Source of the DNA: Sphingobacteriales bacterium
Lineage (GTDB): Bacteria; Bacteroidota; Bacteroidia; Chitinophagales; Chitinophagaceae
Assembly (NCBI GenBank): GCA_024640465.1
Contig: JAHEEX010000011.1
Span: forward strand, 1 to 35,657
Reading direction: 5' to 3'
DNA: 35,657 nt
Part shown: positions 17,067-26,728 of the stretch, piece after piece
How the letters are laid out: each line of letters begins with the position of its first letter
Numbering within the stretch: position 1 is the first letter of the stretch
Program-made: the position numbers and the translations under genes
The notes under the pieces: generated by a model
Told to the model about the DNA's origin: nothing
Database searches by the model: none
The model's input: only the letters and a program-made list of their open reading frames with translations

Positions 17067-19385
17067 TTAATTAATTTGCAAACTCCTGAACAATCCCTGG
17101 TAATCAGGATTCGAAGGATTTGCTCTTTTAAGTACCATAGCCGGACCCATTGCTTTCTGAGGTTGCCCCAACTGGATATACAGATATGCCAGGGCGTAAT
17201 TCAGATCCGGATTGCCTGGTTCGATCCCCAATCCTTTTTTTAATAATTGTTCCGCTTGAGCCGTTTTGCCAGATTGCTGTAGAAAGAGTGCGTAATTGTA
17301 ATAAAGCCTGGGATCCCGACTGCCGATGGAAACAGCTTTGGCAAATGACTTTTCCGCACTGGCATTATCCTTAAGTTCCACATAAAGTAAAGCCAGGTTA
17401 TATTGTACACGATCGTTTTTGGGGTCCGTTTTCTGTGCATCCAATAAGACTTTTAATGCATCCGAATTTCTTTGCTGTTGATTATATAATGAAGCCAGGT
17501 TAAGCCGGGCATAATTCATCATACTATCTTTCTTCAATCCCCTGGTATAATATTTTTCAGCGTTATAAAAATCATTTTGCTTCAGGTAGTAATCGCCCAT
17601 CATGATATTGCCTACAGCAAAATCCAATTGATATTGCATATATGTATCAAGTTCCTTTTTGGCCGTTGCAAGTTGTTCTCTAAACGAAACGGGAATCTCA
17701 TTTGCCGGTATTTGTAAGAACGCATCGGCAGCTGCAATACGCACAGCCCTGACCTTATCAGATAACAAAGGACCAACAGCATCCCTCCATCTGTCCACCG
17801 GGAATGCTGCAAGTGCACGTGTAGCCCTGTACCTGATTTGTGCATCATTTTCCCGAAGTGCACCCAGTAAAAGTGACAGGCTTTTTTCTGTTGGTGTATT
17901 CCCAAGATATTGTGCGGCTGTAGCTTTAACAATAGATGGAACAGCCGAATCGCCTAGCAATCGGGCAAGATGTGGCTCAGCCTCCACCCCTCCCTGGCTA
18001 CCGGGAATTAGGTCTTCTGCAAAATGATATTTGCGTTGTTGACCATACCATTTTTCAACGGCATCTGATGCCCAGGCAGGTGACTTTTTTGTATGGCACA
18101 TATTACAGGCATTGGGTGTGCCAAATTTTACCGACAAATCCGGACGGGGTACCCGAAAACTGTGATCATGCCTGAAATCATTTCCCATGAAAAATTTACC
18201 GGGCATATGACAGCTAACACAATTCACCTGGGTAAGGCTTGCTTCATGTTTATTATGTTCAAAGCTGTCGTATTTTTTTTCATGACACTGCAGGCAAACC
18301 TGGTTAGTAGCAATATCTAAGGTTTTACCAGAATGAGGATCATGACAATTACTGCATTTCACTCCCCGATGAAACATCTTGCTCTGAAGAAAAGAAGTGT
18401 AAATATAATCTTCTTCATTTACCTGCCCGTCTGCGTGAAAATTCTCAGTAGAAGGAATCTCAGGGATCATATCATCCATGGGCTCGGCACTTGTTAATAT
18501 CTCAGAAGAAATATTTGCCTTCCTGGCATGACAAGGCATACAGGTATTAATTTGTACAGTATTCGCTCCATCCAATGGCTTCAGAAAACTATATTTAACT
18601 TTTTCTCCACCCTTATATTTCTCAGAAGAAACAAAGCTGACATGCTTTCTGGCCGGGCCATGACAGCTTTCGCAACTAACGGTCATAACGGAATAAGTAG
18701 TATGAAAACTATCCGCCTCGGGAAAATAATTTTTCTGCAAATTGGTTGAATGGCAGGAGGCGCACATGGTGTTCCAGTTCTGTCCACCACGAGACCAATG
18801 TAACCAGTCGTTAGGTTGAATTTTTTGTCCTGCATACTGATGGAACCATTTCTTTTTTTGTACATCCCAGCTCATACGTGGGACCTGCATTTTGCCACCG
18901 GGGAAAGCAACCAGGTATTGTTGCAGGGGTTTAAAACCAAAAGTATACAGTACTTCAAAATCCTGGGTATTGCCATCCGGCCCCTGGGTATTGATAAAAT
19001 ATTTTCCATCGCGACGGAAAAATTTACTGGTGATGCCATCCGCTGTTAAGGCAGCATTATTAAAATCACCTAATACAGTGCTGTCGTTGGCCGGCTCCAT
19101 GGCTTTGAAATGATCAGATTTCTTCCAAAGTTCTACTTCTTTGGCATGGCAGCTTTGACAGGATTTATCACCCACATATTGTGCATTTTCCGCAGATGTC
19201 ATAGATTCTCCGGGCGATTGGTTTGCCGGCTTGCAGTACTCCAGAATAAAAATGAAGAATACCAGTAAACTGGTTATAATCAAAAAGGCAGAAATAGGTT
19301 TTCGTTTCATCGTCAAAGAGCCTAAAAATAACAAAGAATTCAGGAAAAAGCGATTGAATTTCTGCCTTCTGTTGATCTTCACCAT
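17067..19385 (-). CDS. Multiheme c-type cytochrome with HEAT-like and TPR regions
   Basis: Eight CxxCH motifs read in the translation (CQSCH, CASCH, CESCH, CMPCH, CSNCH, CLQCH, CVSCH, CNMCH), N-terminal membrane anchor/signal, C-terminal TPR-like repeats. Confidence 0.88.
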   Translation of the reverse strand: MVKINRRQKFNRFFLNSLLFLGSLTMKRKPISAFLIITSLLVFFIFILEYCKPANQSPGESMTSAENAQYVGDKSCQSCHAKEVELWKKSDHFKAMEPANDSTVLGDFNNAALTADGITSKFFRRDGKYFINTQGPDGNTQDFEVLYTFGFKPLQQYLVAFPGGKMQVPRMSWDVQKKKWFHQYAGQKIQPNDWLHWSRGGQNWNTMCASCHSTNLQKNYFPEADSFHTTYSVMTVSCESCHGPARKHVSFVSSEKYKGGEKVKYSFLKPLDGANTVQINTCMPCHARKANISSEILTSAEPMDDMIPEIPSTENFHADGQVNEEDYIYTSFLQSKMFHRGVKCSNCHDPHSGKTLDIATNQVCLQCHEKKYDSFEHNKHEASLTQVNCVSCHMPGKFFMGNDFRHDHSFRVPRPDLSVKFGTPNACNMCHTKKSPAWASDAVEKWYGQQRKYHFAEDLIPGSQGGVEAEPHLARLLGDSAVPSIVKATAAQYLGNTPTEKSLSLLLGALRENDAQIRYRATRALAAFPVDRWRDAVGPLLSDKVRAVRIAAADAFLQIPANEIPVSFREQLATAKKELDTYMQYQLDFAVGNIMMGDYYLKQNDFYNAEKYYTRGLKKDSMMNYARLNLASLYNQQQRNSDALKVLLDAQKTDPKNDRVQYNLALLYVELKDNASAEKSFAKAVSIGSRDPRLYYNYALFLQQSGKTAQAEQLLKKGLGIEPGNPDLNYALAYLYIQLGQPQKAMGPAMVLKRANPSNPDYQGLFRSLQIN

Positions 19386-19400
19386 TAAACCTTTACAATA

Positions 19401-20081
19401 TTATTCCCCAAGATATGGGTCCTTAATTTTCTTCGCTTCATATTTTATATTGGCAAAGGTAACATCACATTTTTTTCCAGTGGGCGATTGGGCCAGGAAT
19501 CCAACCGTATATCCTTTTCGGGCATCAAATTGCAGGTGCCTGACGAGGAACCATTTTGCACCGGTCTCACTATAATAAAGTGTAATGACATTTCCTGCCT
19601 TGGCGATCTTATAAAAAACCTTATCTGATTTTATTTCAACCGAATTACAATCATCTGATATGTCTTTAGTAACCACACTTACAACGCGCCTTGCCCCGGT
19701 ATAATCTTTTTCAAAACAGAATTTTACCCAGTTCAGGCTGTCGCTTTTCAAAACAATTGCACCGCCATCCCATTTATTTACAAAACGATGTTCAATGGAA
19801 GTTACAAGTACAAAATCATCATCCGGCATGAACATGAGTTTGGGTGCATTATCTGTATTGTACGTAACATTGGGGTCGCGGAACATATCGGTCTTCTCCC
19901 CTGCTGATATAAAGAGTTCGTTCCCTTTGATGGAATAAGTAACAGGTTTGATATCCCAGTATAATGGATGCGGAATAGAAGGGATTTTTACAGCTTGCTT
20001 ATCCTGCGCAGAGGTCGCATTAGTGCAGGAAACAAAAGTGAGAAGAACAATTATCATTCGATTGAAATGTTGCCTGTACAT
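19401..20081 (-). CDS. DUF1349 domain-containing secreted protein
   Basis: Signal-like N-terminus (MIIVLLTFVSCTNATSAQ). SLNWVKFCFEKD...SETGAKWFLVRHLQFDARKGYTVGFLAQSPTGKKCDVTFANIKYE matches the DUF1349/YesU-like pattern. Confidence 0.75.
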   Translation of the reverse strand: MYRQHFNRMIIVLLTFVSCTNATSAQDKQAVKIPSIPHPLYWDIKPVTYSIKGNELFISAGEKTDMFRDPNVTYNTDNAPKLMFMPDDDFVLVTSIEHRFVNKWDGGAIVLKSDSLNWVKFCFEKDYTGARRVVSVVTKDISDDCNSVEIKSDKVFYKIAKAGNVITLYYSETGAKWFLVRHLQFDARKGYTVGFLAQSPTGKKCDVTFANIKYEAKKIKDPYLGE

Positions 20082-20177
20082 ATTGATAGCTATTTTTTAT
20101 ACCCAAACTTAAGAATAATTTAAAATGCCATGTTCTTAGCAGTAAAAAAAGATAAGTTCAGGCTGGACATTATTTAT

Positions 20178-22571
20178 TTAGCGGATCAATGTCAATGATC
20201 CATTATTCATTTTTAATTCTCCCCCCTCCACCTGCCAGGAACATTGCCAGGTATAAGTCTGAGGCCCTTGTATAATTCCATTCAGTTTTCCGTCCCATCC
20301 CCGGAATGGATCTTTGGATGAAAAAACCAACTGCCCCCATCGATTATAAATATGCATTTGGTATTGCAGCAGGTTACCTTTTATTATGGGTTTGATAAAA
20401 TCATTTAACCCATCACCATTCGGTGTGAATGCATTTGGCATAATAAACGAACTGCCGCAATCTTTTAGGGTAATTATTACCGTATCTGATGACCCGCATC
20501 CATCTGATGTAAAACCGGTAAGAATATATTGCCCGCTTTTCTTCACCTGTAAGTCTGCCGATGCTGAGCCATCACTCCACAAATATGTTCGAAAGACCTG
20601 GGAGGCTCGCAATATAATGCTGTCGCCCGGACAGATTGATTTATCCTCTCCCAGCGTGAAGGAGAGTGCCTGTTTCAATTTGATCTTGATAGTGTCATAT
20701 AGAATACAACCTGTATTATTTTCCGCCTGCACAAAATAAGATGTGTCCTTCGCCGGTTTAGCGATCAATACAGGTGAAGCGGGGTTATTGACGAGATTAT
20801 ATTCAGGTCCCCACCGGTACCGCAAATATCCTTGTTCAGCTTGTACTTCCAGCCGCTCATCCTTACAAACACTTACCTCCTCAGCCTTAATCAATTCAAC
20901 CGATTCATTATCGACAACCATAATTGTATCACTGAATGTAAGTCCACAATAATCTGTAACTGTACAATAATACAGCCCGGGATTGCTGACTACCAGGGAA
21001 GCACCTCCAAATCCATTATTCCAAACATAATTTGAAAAACCCGCCGGTGCATTGATGGTTATAACATTTCCACCGCATAATACCAGGTCAGGGCCCAGAT
21101 CAAGACGGTTTCCCTGTTGCATATTCACCATCTCAGCATGGAAGCCGTTATTTGTTGCATTGATGGTATCCGGGTTTAATGAAGGCAACACCACAGGCAA
21201 TGGACTGTATTGTACTGGTTCCGTTTCAAATAAGACTTCCGCCGGATTTGTTTTACCCAGGCAACCAGTGTCCTGGTCATCATTGTTAAGGGTATAAAAA
21301 TCAATAATCTGGCCGTACATATTCAAGAAAGAAAAAGAATTATCAGGATAGAATTGCAGGGGGTCGGGATTTAAAAAGTTTGTATTTGCTTCATTAAATA
21401 TTCTTTCATGGATCATCCTTCCATTAGTTGCCGTACCCAGCGCATAGGAATAACTGCTGTTTGTTTTTTTATAGATACGATTAAAAAGGACCATGCCGTT
21501 TTCATCACCGGTAATATTCACCATAATTGTACCACTGTCTTTTGTAACAGGAACTATATTATAACCCCTGATAAACTGGTAAGCAGCATTGAATTCAAGA
21601 ATGGTAAAATGTGCCCTTCGGGAAATGAAATTATCAAAGGCCTTGGTAGTTGTACCCAATACCAGGATATTCCCATTATTCATTTTTTGGGTACGCAAAA
21701 TATTACCACCAAATGAATTACCAGGATCATTTGTGTTTGATAGTAACTCCCAAGATCTGCGGTTGATCAATTTCCCGTTGTTATAGTCAAATTGAAGCAG
21801 GTCAAGATAATTTTGTCCGTTTTGATTTGTAAAAGGCCTTGTACCCCAAAATGTAACAACTGTTCCGTCAATGGCTATACCGCTTCTAAAAGACAGGCTA
21901 AGGGGATATTGGTAACTGGAGCTCCATATAACATTACCTGAAGGATCAAGTTTCAAAACTACCAGCGTTTGAATTTCTGTATTGCAATTAAACATTTCAG
22001 CAGCAACAATAATTTCATTTCGCGCACCCTCCGAGATAAGGAAAGGCCTGAACAAATTTTCCCTTGTACATTCCAGTTTATTTCTGTCGTAAGTCATTAC
22101 CCATTGAATTTCTCCGGCAGCACTAACCCTGGCAACAAATGCATCTTCATAAGGGTATTGTATTTCTTTACTTTTATCCGTATTTACATATCCAGCTGCC
22201 AGGATATCGCCTCCTGTTGTTGAATGGATTGCAGTTACCGCCGCAACCTGGTCGTTTATAACGTTACCGGGACCAAACTTTAGTGTCCATTTATGATCTC
22301 CTGCCTGGGTGAATCGGCTCAGTAGGGGATACTGTTTATTTGAAGCATAATTATGATACCCGCCAAGAATGATGTCCTGGTTATTTGACTTGTCGCTACA
22401 ATTAAATATCATATGTAAACCCTGCGTTCCTATTGATTTGCGGAAAGAGGCGATGGCAGGATTTGAAGGGATAGTTTGAACCGTTGCAGTTGTCGACTGG
22501 GATTCTGCAGCAAGTGCAAAGTCCAAAAGAATCAGAGCCAAAAGAAACCGTATAATATAGCAGCTCAACAT
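20178..22571 (-). CDS. Large secreted protein with T9SS type B (gliding motility-associated) C-terminal sorting domain
   Basis: C-terminus MPNAFTPNGDGLNDFIKPIIKGNLLQYQMHIYNRWGQLVFSSKDPFRGWDGKLNG is the canonical type B CTD. N-terminal signal peptide. Confidence 0.9.
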   Translation of the reverse strand: MLSCYIIRFLLALILLDFALAAESQSTTATVQTIPSNPAIASFRKSIGTQGLHMIFNCSDKSNNQDIILGGYHNYASNKQYPLLSRFTQAGDHKWTLKFGPGNVINDQVAAVTAIHSTTGGDILAAGYVNTDKSKEIQYPYEDAFVARVSAAGEIQWVMTYDRNKLECTRENLFRPFLISEGARNEIIVAAEMFNCNTEIQTLVVLKLDPSGNVIWSSSYQYPLSLSFRSGIAIDGTVVTFWGTRPFTNQNGQNYLDLLQFDYNNGKLINRRSWELLSNTNDPGNSFGGNILRTQKMNNGNILVLGTTTKAFDNFISRRAHFTILEFNAAYQFIRGYNIVPVTKDSGTIMVNITGDENGMVLFNRIYKKTNSSYSYALGTATNGRMIHERIFNEANTNFLNPDPLQFYPDNSFSFLNMYGQIIDFYTLNNDDQDTGCLGKTNPAEVLFETEPVQYSPLPVVLPSLNPDTINATNNGFHAEMVNMQQGNRLDLGPDLVLCGGNVITINAPAGFSNYVWNNGFGGASLVVSNPGLYYCTVTDYCGLTFSDTIMVVDNESVELIKAEEVSVCKDERLEVQAEQGYLRYRWGPEYNLVNNPASPVLIAKPAKDTSYFVQAENNTGCILYDTIKIKLKQALSFTLGEDKSICPGDSIILRASQVFRTYLWSDGSASADLQVKKSGQYILTGFTSDGCGSSDTVIITLKDCGSSFIMPNAFTPNGDGLNDFIKPIIKGNLLQYQMHIYNRWGQLVFSSKDPFRGWDGKLNGIIQGPQTYTWQCSWQVEGGELKMNNGSLTLIR

Positions 22572-22782
22572 AATTCTGTTTGCATTTGAAGCGAATCAAA
22601 GCATATGAATACTTTTAAATCTACTCATATTTTACCTTGTTTTTTACCCGGTCTTATAAAAAATCGATAAACAACACATATATAGACACTAAATGCATAG
22701 AATGTAAATCGCTAATAATTTCATAATCTGCCCTGTTCCTGCATTGAATTATTCTTCGTAAATTCGGAAAACCCCATCGTAT

Positions 22783-23313
22783 ATGCATACTCCCCAAAAG
22801 TCATTACAGGAAGCCATGCTGAAAGGCGGGCCTCAAAAACCACTCTGGCGCAGATTTAATGGCGACTCAATTGCCCTCCCCATCAAGGATGCGGTAGAAC
22901 AAGCCATCAGAAAGGAATCAGAAAACGGCAATAAGCTTAAAGTTTGTATAGGCACAGATTCCCAGGTAAAAGGCCAGGAAACAGAATTTGCAACTGTTAT
23001 TGTTTTCCTTCGGGAAGGTCGCGGCGGGTTCATGTTCATACATAATGAAAAAACCTACCTCAAGTATTCGATCAAGGAAAGGATGCTGGTGGAAGTAGCC
23101 AAGAGCATTGAGATCGCATACGAATTATGCGATCTTTTTACTGTTTATGAAGTGGATATGGAAGTCCACGCTGATATCAACACCAACCCTTCTTTCAAAA
23201 GCAATGAAGCACTTCGTGAAGCGATGGGCTATATCCTGGGTATGGGATTTGCCTTCAAAGCCAAACCAGAGGCCTTTGCAAGCAGTTGCTGCGCCAATAA
23301 GATTGTGAATTAG
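22783..23313 (+). CDS. YkuK family ribonuclease H-like protein (DUF458)
   Basis: KVCIGTDSQVKGQETEFATVIVFLREGRGGFMFIHNEKTYLKYSIKERMLVEVAKSIEIA and VEVHADINTNPSFKSNEALREAMGYILGMGF. Confidence 0.85.
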   Translation: MHTPQKSLQEAMLKGGPQKPLWRRFNGDSIALPIKDAVEQAIRKESENGNKLKVCIGTDSQVKGQETEFATVIVFLREGRGGFMFIHNEKTYLKYSIKERMLVEVAKSIEIAYELCDLFTVYEVDMEVHADINTNPSFKSNEALREAMGYILGMGFAFKAKPEAFASSCCANKIVN

Positions 23314-23408
23314 AGGATAGAGGTTAGAGGGTAGAGGTCAGCAAAGGCAATGGCTGTTGACTCACTACTCACTACTCACTACGCATTACTCACTACTCAC
23401 TACTCGCC
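23311..23408. repeat. Degenerate heptameric tandem-repeat array A
   Basis: 14 consecutive 7-nt units in constant phase: TAGAGGA TAGAGGT TAGAGGG TAGAGGT CAGCAAA GGCAATG GCTGTTG ACTCACT ACTCACT ACTCACT ACGCATT ACTCACT ACTCACT ACTCGCC. It overlaps the stop codons of both flanking convergent genes. Confidence 0.85.
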
Positions 23409-24028
23409 TCTGCTTTATTGGCAAGGAAATCCAGGTTCATCTTTTCAATGAAGGAAAGCAATTTGTCACGTCCAAGTCTTTTTTCCGCGCTGGTTACAAA
23501 ATGCGGCGGAAGATCTGTCCAGGTTTTCTTCATCGCCTGAAGAAAATCTTTCACATTCTGGCTAACGGTCTTTTGGGTTTCTTTATCTGCTTTGGTGAAG
23601 ACCAGGCAAAAGGGCACTTCCCATTCGCCCAGTTTATTGATGAAATCAAGATCGGTCTTTTGAGGGCCATGGCGTGCATCTATCAGCAGAAAAAGTAACC
23701 CAAGGTTTTCCCTTTGCTGAATATATTCCCGTATCATCTTCTCCCAGTCCTTTCTTTTGGATGCAGATACTTTGGCAAAACCATAGCCCGGAAGGTCGAC
23801 CAGGTACCACTCGTAATCGCGACTGTCAACCAGGAAATGATTGATCAGCTGTGTTTTTCCAGGTGTTGAAGAGGTTTTTGCCAGGTTCTTCTGGTTAACG
23901 ATCATATTGATCAGGGATGATTTACCAACATTACTTCTTCCGAGAAACGCATATTCAGGTTTATCGGGTTTAGGACATTGCGCCAAACTCGGACTGCTTA
24001 TAACATATTCAGCTTTCTTAATCACCAT
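23393..24028 (-). CDS. engB: Ribosome biogenesis GTPase EngB/YsxC
   Basis: GRSNVGKSSLINMI (G1), STPGKT, DLPGYGFAKVS (G3), TKADK (G4). Confidence 0.95.
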   Translation of the reverse strand: MVIKKAEYVISSPSLAQCPKPDKPEYAFLGRSNVGKSSLINMIVNQKNLAKTSSTPGKTQLINHFLVDSRDYEWYLVDLPGYGFAKVSASKRKDWEKMIREYIQQRENLGLLFLLIDARHGPQKTDLDFINKLGEWEVPFCLVFTKADKETQKTVSQNVKDFLQAMKKTWTDLPPHFVTSAEKRLGRDKLLSFIEKMNLDFLANKAEASSE

Positions 24029-24147
24029 ATGAACCTTCCTTTTACAGGTTTGTAAATATCGGAGTAAATGCCAACAATACCTTCTTTATACCAGATAAGC
24101 AGGCCTCTTTTCATAAAACGCAGCCAATCACCTAATTTTGCAGCTTC

Positions 24148-24891
24148 ATGAGTGAATTTGCGCACGACAAAATAGTACCCTACCAGGGATCCGCCCAGGG
24201 TAAAAAAGACCAGGTGGCAGAGATGTTTGATGATATTGCCCCTCGGTATGATTTCCTGAACCGTTTTCTTTCGGCCGGGATAGATGTCAGCTGGCGAAAA
24301 AAAGCCCTGGCTGAACTGAAAGCGTTAAAGCCACAGACATTGCTCGACGTGGCTACGGGAACAGCAGACGTGGCCATCATGGCTGCCCGGATACTGAACC
24401 CTGCCAAAATTGTGGGTATTGATATTTCAACCGGTATGTTGGACCTGGGTCGAAAGAAACTGTTAAAAGAAGGACTTGACAGGCAAATAGAGTTACAAAC
24501 AGGTGATAGTGAGGCAATAAACTTTCCCGAAGCCTCGTTTGATGCGGTAACAGTTGCCTTTGGAGTGCGTAACTTTGCCAATCTGGAAAAAGGACTGGCT
24601 GAGATCTTCCGGGTATTAAAGCCTGGTGGAAAACTGGTGGTACTGGAATTTTCGAAACCAAAAATTATAGGTATACAACAATTCTACAATCTGTACATGG
24701 GCATTGTTGCCCCCGGCGTTGGAAGCATATTTTCAAAAAACCGGGATGCTTATCAATACCTGCACGATTCTGTACAAAAATTCCCGGAAGGGAAAGCTTT
24801 TACAGATATTTTGAACAAAACCGGATTTAAGGAAAACACATGCAAAAGACTAAGTTTAGGGATCTGCAGTATTTATACCGGCATAAAGTAA
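24148..24891 (+). CDS. ubiE: Demethylmenaquinone/ubiquinone methyltransferase UbiE/MenG
   Basis: VAEMFDDIAPRYDFLNRFLSAGIDVSWRKKAL, LDVATGTADVAI, VTVAFGVRNF, EIFRVLKPGGKLVVLEFSKP. Confidence 0.95.
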   Translation: MSEFAHDKIVPYQGSAQGKKDQVAEMFDDIAPRYDFLNRFLSAGIDVSWRKKALAELKALKPQTLLDVATGTADVAIMAARILNPAKIVGIDISTGMLDLGRKKLLKEGLDRQIELQTGDSEAINFPEASFDAVTVAFGVRNFANLEKGLAEIFRVLKPGGKLVVLEFSKPKIIGIQQFYNLYMGIVAPGVGSIFSKNRDAYQYLHDSVQKFPEGKAFTDILNKTGFKENTCKRLSLGICSIYTGIK

Positions 24892-25610
24892 TTGTTGTAC
24901 TAACCGCCTCCCTCTTTTTGTTTCATGCGTCAAAGGCACAGCTCAGGGAAAGCCTGAACCTTCCGTACCATGACGAAAAGACATATTATTTTGGGATAGT
25001 CCTGGGATATAATACTTCTCATTATAGTATCACACATCATCCGTATTTTCTTCAGCGTGATACCATCATGTCTGTGGAATCTCAGAATGCAGGTGGAGTT
25101 AACCTGGGTATCCTGGTAAACTGGCAGGCAACAAAGAGGTGGGATGTTCGCTTCTATCCACTTAACCTGATATTCAGTCAGAAAAAATTCCGCTATACAC
25201 AATCCATCCCCAACCCGGGAGAAAGTAACCTGGAACAATTGCAGTCGGTGGAATCAATTGTAATGAGTTTCCCCTTACAAGTGCGGCTTAAAAGTGATCG
25301 TATAAATAATTTCCGTGTCTATTCCCTTGCGGGTATTAAATATGATTTCGACCTGGCAAGCAATGCAGGCGCTCGAAATGCAGAAAATATCGTTAAAGTG
25401 AATAAGTCGGATTTCGGCATTGAAACAGGTGTTGGGTTCCAGTTTTTCTTTAAATATTTTATTCTATCTCCTGAGATAAAATTCAGCTATGGCATGACCA
25501 ATGTGCATGCCAGGGATGAAAGCCTCAAGTACTCCAATGTGATCGATAAAATGAATTCAAGGATGATCCTGCTTTCCCTTCACTTTGAAGGTGGCGGACT
25601 TGGTTTTTAA
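24840..25610 (+). CDS. porT: PorT-like outer-membrane beta-barrel protein
   Basis: Signal peptide then LRESLNLPYHDEKTYYFGIVLGYNTSHYSI...; position directly after ubiE and beta-barrel-like C-terminus (MILLSLHFEGGGLGF) fit PorT of the type IX secretion system. Confidence 0.72.
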   Translation: MQKTKFRDLQYLYRHKVIVVLTASLFLFHASKAQLRESLNLPYHDEKTYYFGIVLGYNTSHYSITHHPYFLQRDTIMSVESQNAGGVNLGILVNWQATKRWDVRFYPLNLIFSQKKFRYTQSIPNPGESNLEQLQSVESIVMSFPLQVRLKSDRINNFRVYSLAGIKYDFDLASNAGARNAENIVKVNKSDFGIETGVGFQFFFKYFILSPEIKFSYGMTNVHARDESLKYSNVIDKMNSRMILLSLHFEGGGLGF

Positions 25611-25919
25611 AAAATACTTCTCCTCTTTTGGCATTTATTTTTTAATACTGATTGATGTCTTTCCCTTTAAGAATAAAGTGCCCTGTTTAAAAAAAAATTG
25701 GCGCTTGTTTATCATGACTATCATTATCAAAATATTGGGACGGTCTTCATTCAAAATGTTGAGAGAAAAAAATAATCCCTAATAAGGTTTTAAAGTAACT
25801 TTTAAATTGAACCTGTCTGCTTGGTGCATCAATACAATATCTATGTTTTAGTAAAATCCGATTATTAAAGTACCCCATTCTTCTTATAGATCCGGGCATT
25901 AAAAATTACTTTTGCCCCT

Positions 25920-26576
25920 ATGAAAACATGGATATTTTTATTTTCTTTTTTTCTTTTATGCACTGCATGCAAGCAGGAACCAGTTAAATACGACTCCCCT
26001 TTAGAACGCCTGATGGCCGGTAATAAGCGATTCATGGCGGGCCACCCTGTTCATCCGGATGAAACCCTTCAACGAATCAGGGACCTTAAAAAGGGGCAAG
26101 ACCCTTTTGCCATCATTGTTGGTTGTGCAGACTCCAGGGTTCCGCCTGAATTAATTTTCGACCAGGGGCTGGGCGATATTTTCTCCATCAGAACCGCAGG
26201 TAATATTATCGGAGATTATGAATTAGGTAGTATTGAATATGCAGTCGAGCATCTGGGATGTAAATTCATTATTGTATTAGGCCACGAAAATTGCGGCGCT
26301 ATTAAAGCATTTATAGAAAATCCGGACACAACAAATCAACATGATCATATTAAAAATATCATTGAATACATAAGTGAGGAAAATGAAGAGCATTCCCTGG
26401 CCGAAGCTGATAAACACCAGGTTGACAAAGCCGTCAAGGCCAATATTACACACGGTGTGCATCTTTTACAAAACGCCCAACCTGTTCTAAAGCCTTTAAT
26501 TGACAAGAAAGAGGTTACTGTAGTTGGCGCCTATTATGATTTGGATAATGGTGAAGTAATTATTACAGATAAATAG
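25920..26576 (+). CDS. Beta-class carbonic anhydrase with lipoprotein signal peptide
   Basis: Lipobox MKTWIFLFSFFLLCTACKQ. Zn-site motifs CADSRVPPE and GHENCGAI. Confidence 0.92.
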   Translation: MKTWIFLFSFFLLCTACKQEPVKYDSPLERLMAGNKRFMAGHPVHPDETLQRIRDLKKGQDPFAIIVGCADSRVPPELIFDQGLGDIFSIRTAGNIIGDYELGSIEYAVEHLGCKFIIVLGHENCGAIKAFIENPDTTNQHDHIKNIIEYISEENEEHSLAEADKHQVDKAVKANITHGVHLLQNAQPVLKPLIDKKEVTVVGAYYDLDNGEVIITDK

Positions 26577-26616
26577 ACCATATATCTTCGCTTCTTTGCA
26601 CTAAATTGTACGTGTA

Positions 26617-26728
26617 TTTCTCTTTCTCATTCCTTATTTCTTGTCTTTCACTTTCCATTTTCGACTTTCGATTTTCCACTTCATTTGCCTTTCACTTCCT
26701 TATTCCTTATTCTATATTCCTTATTCTC
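26617..26728. repeat. Degenerate heptameric tandem-repeat array B
   Basis: 16 units in constant phase: TTTCTCT TTCTCAT TCCTTAT TTCTTGT CTTTCAC TTTCCAT TTTCGAC TTTCGAT TTTCCAC TTCATTT GCCTTTC ACTTCCT TATTCCT TATTCTA TATTCCT TATTCTC. It runs into the stop codon of the minus-strand gene. Confidence 0.75.

Noticed and set aside
23311-23408. CRISPR-like array
   Set aside because: Units are contiguous 7-mers without spacers; no cas genes in the window.
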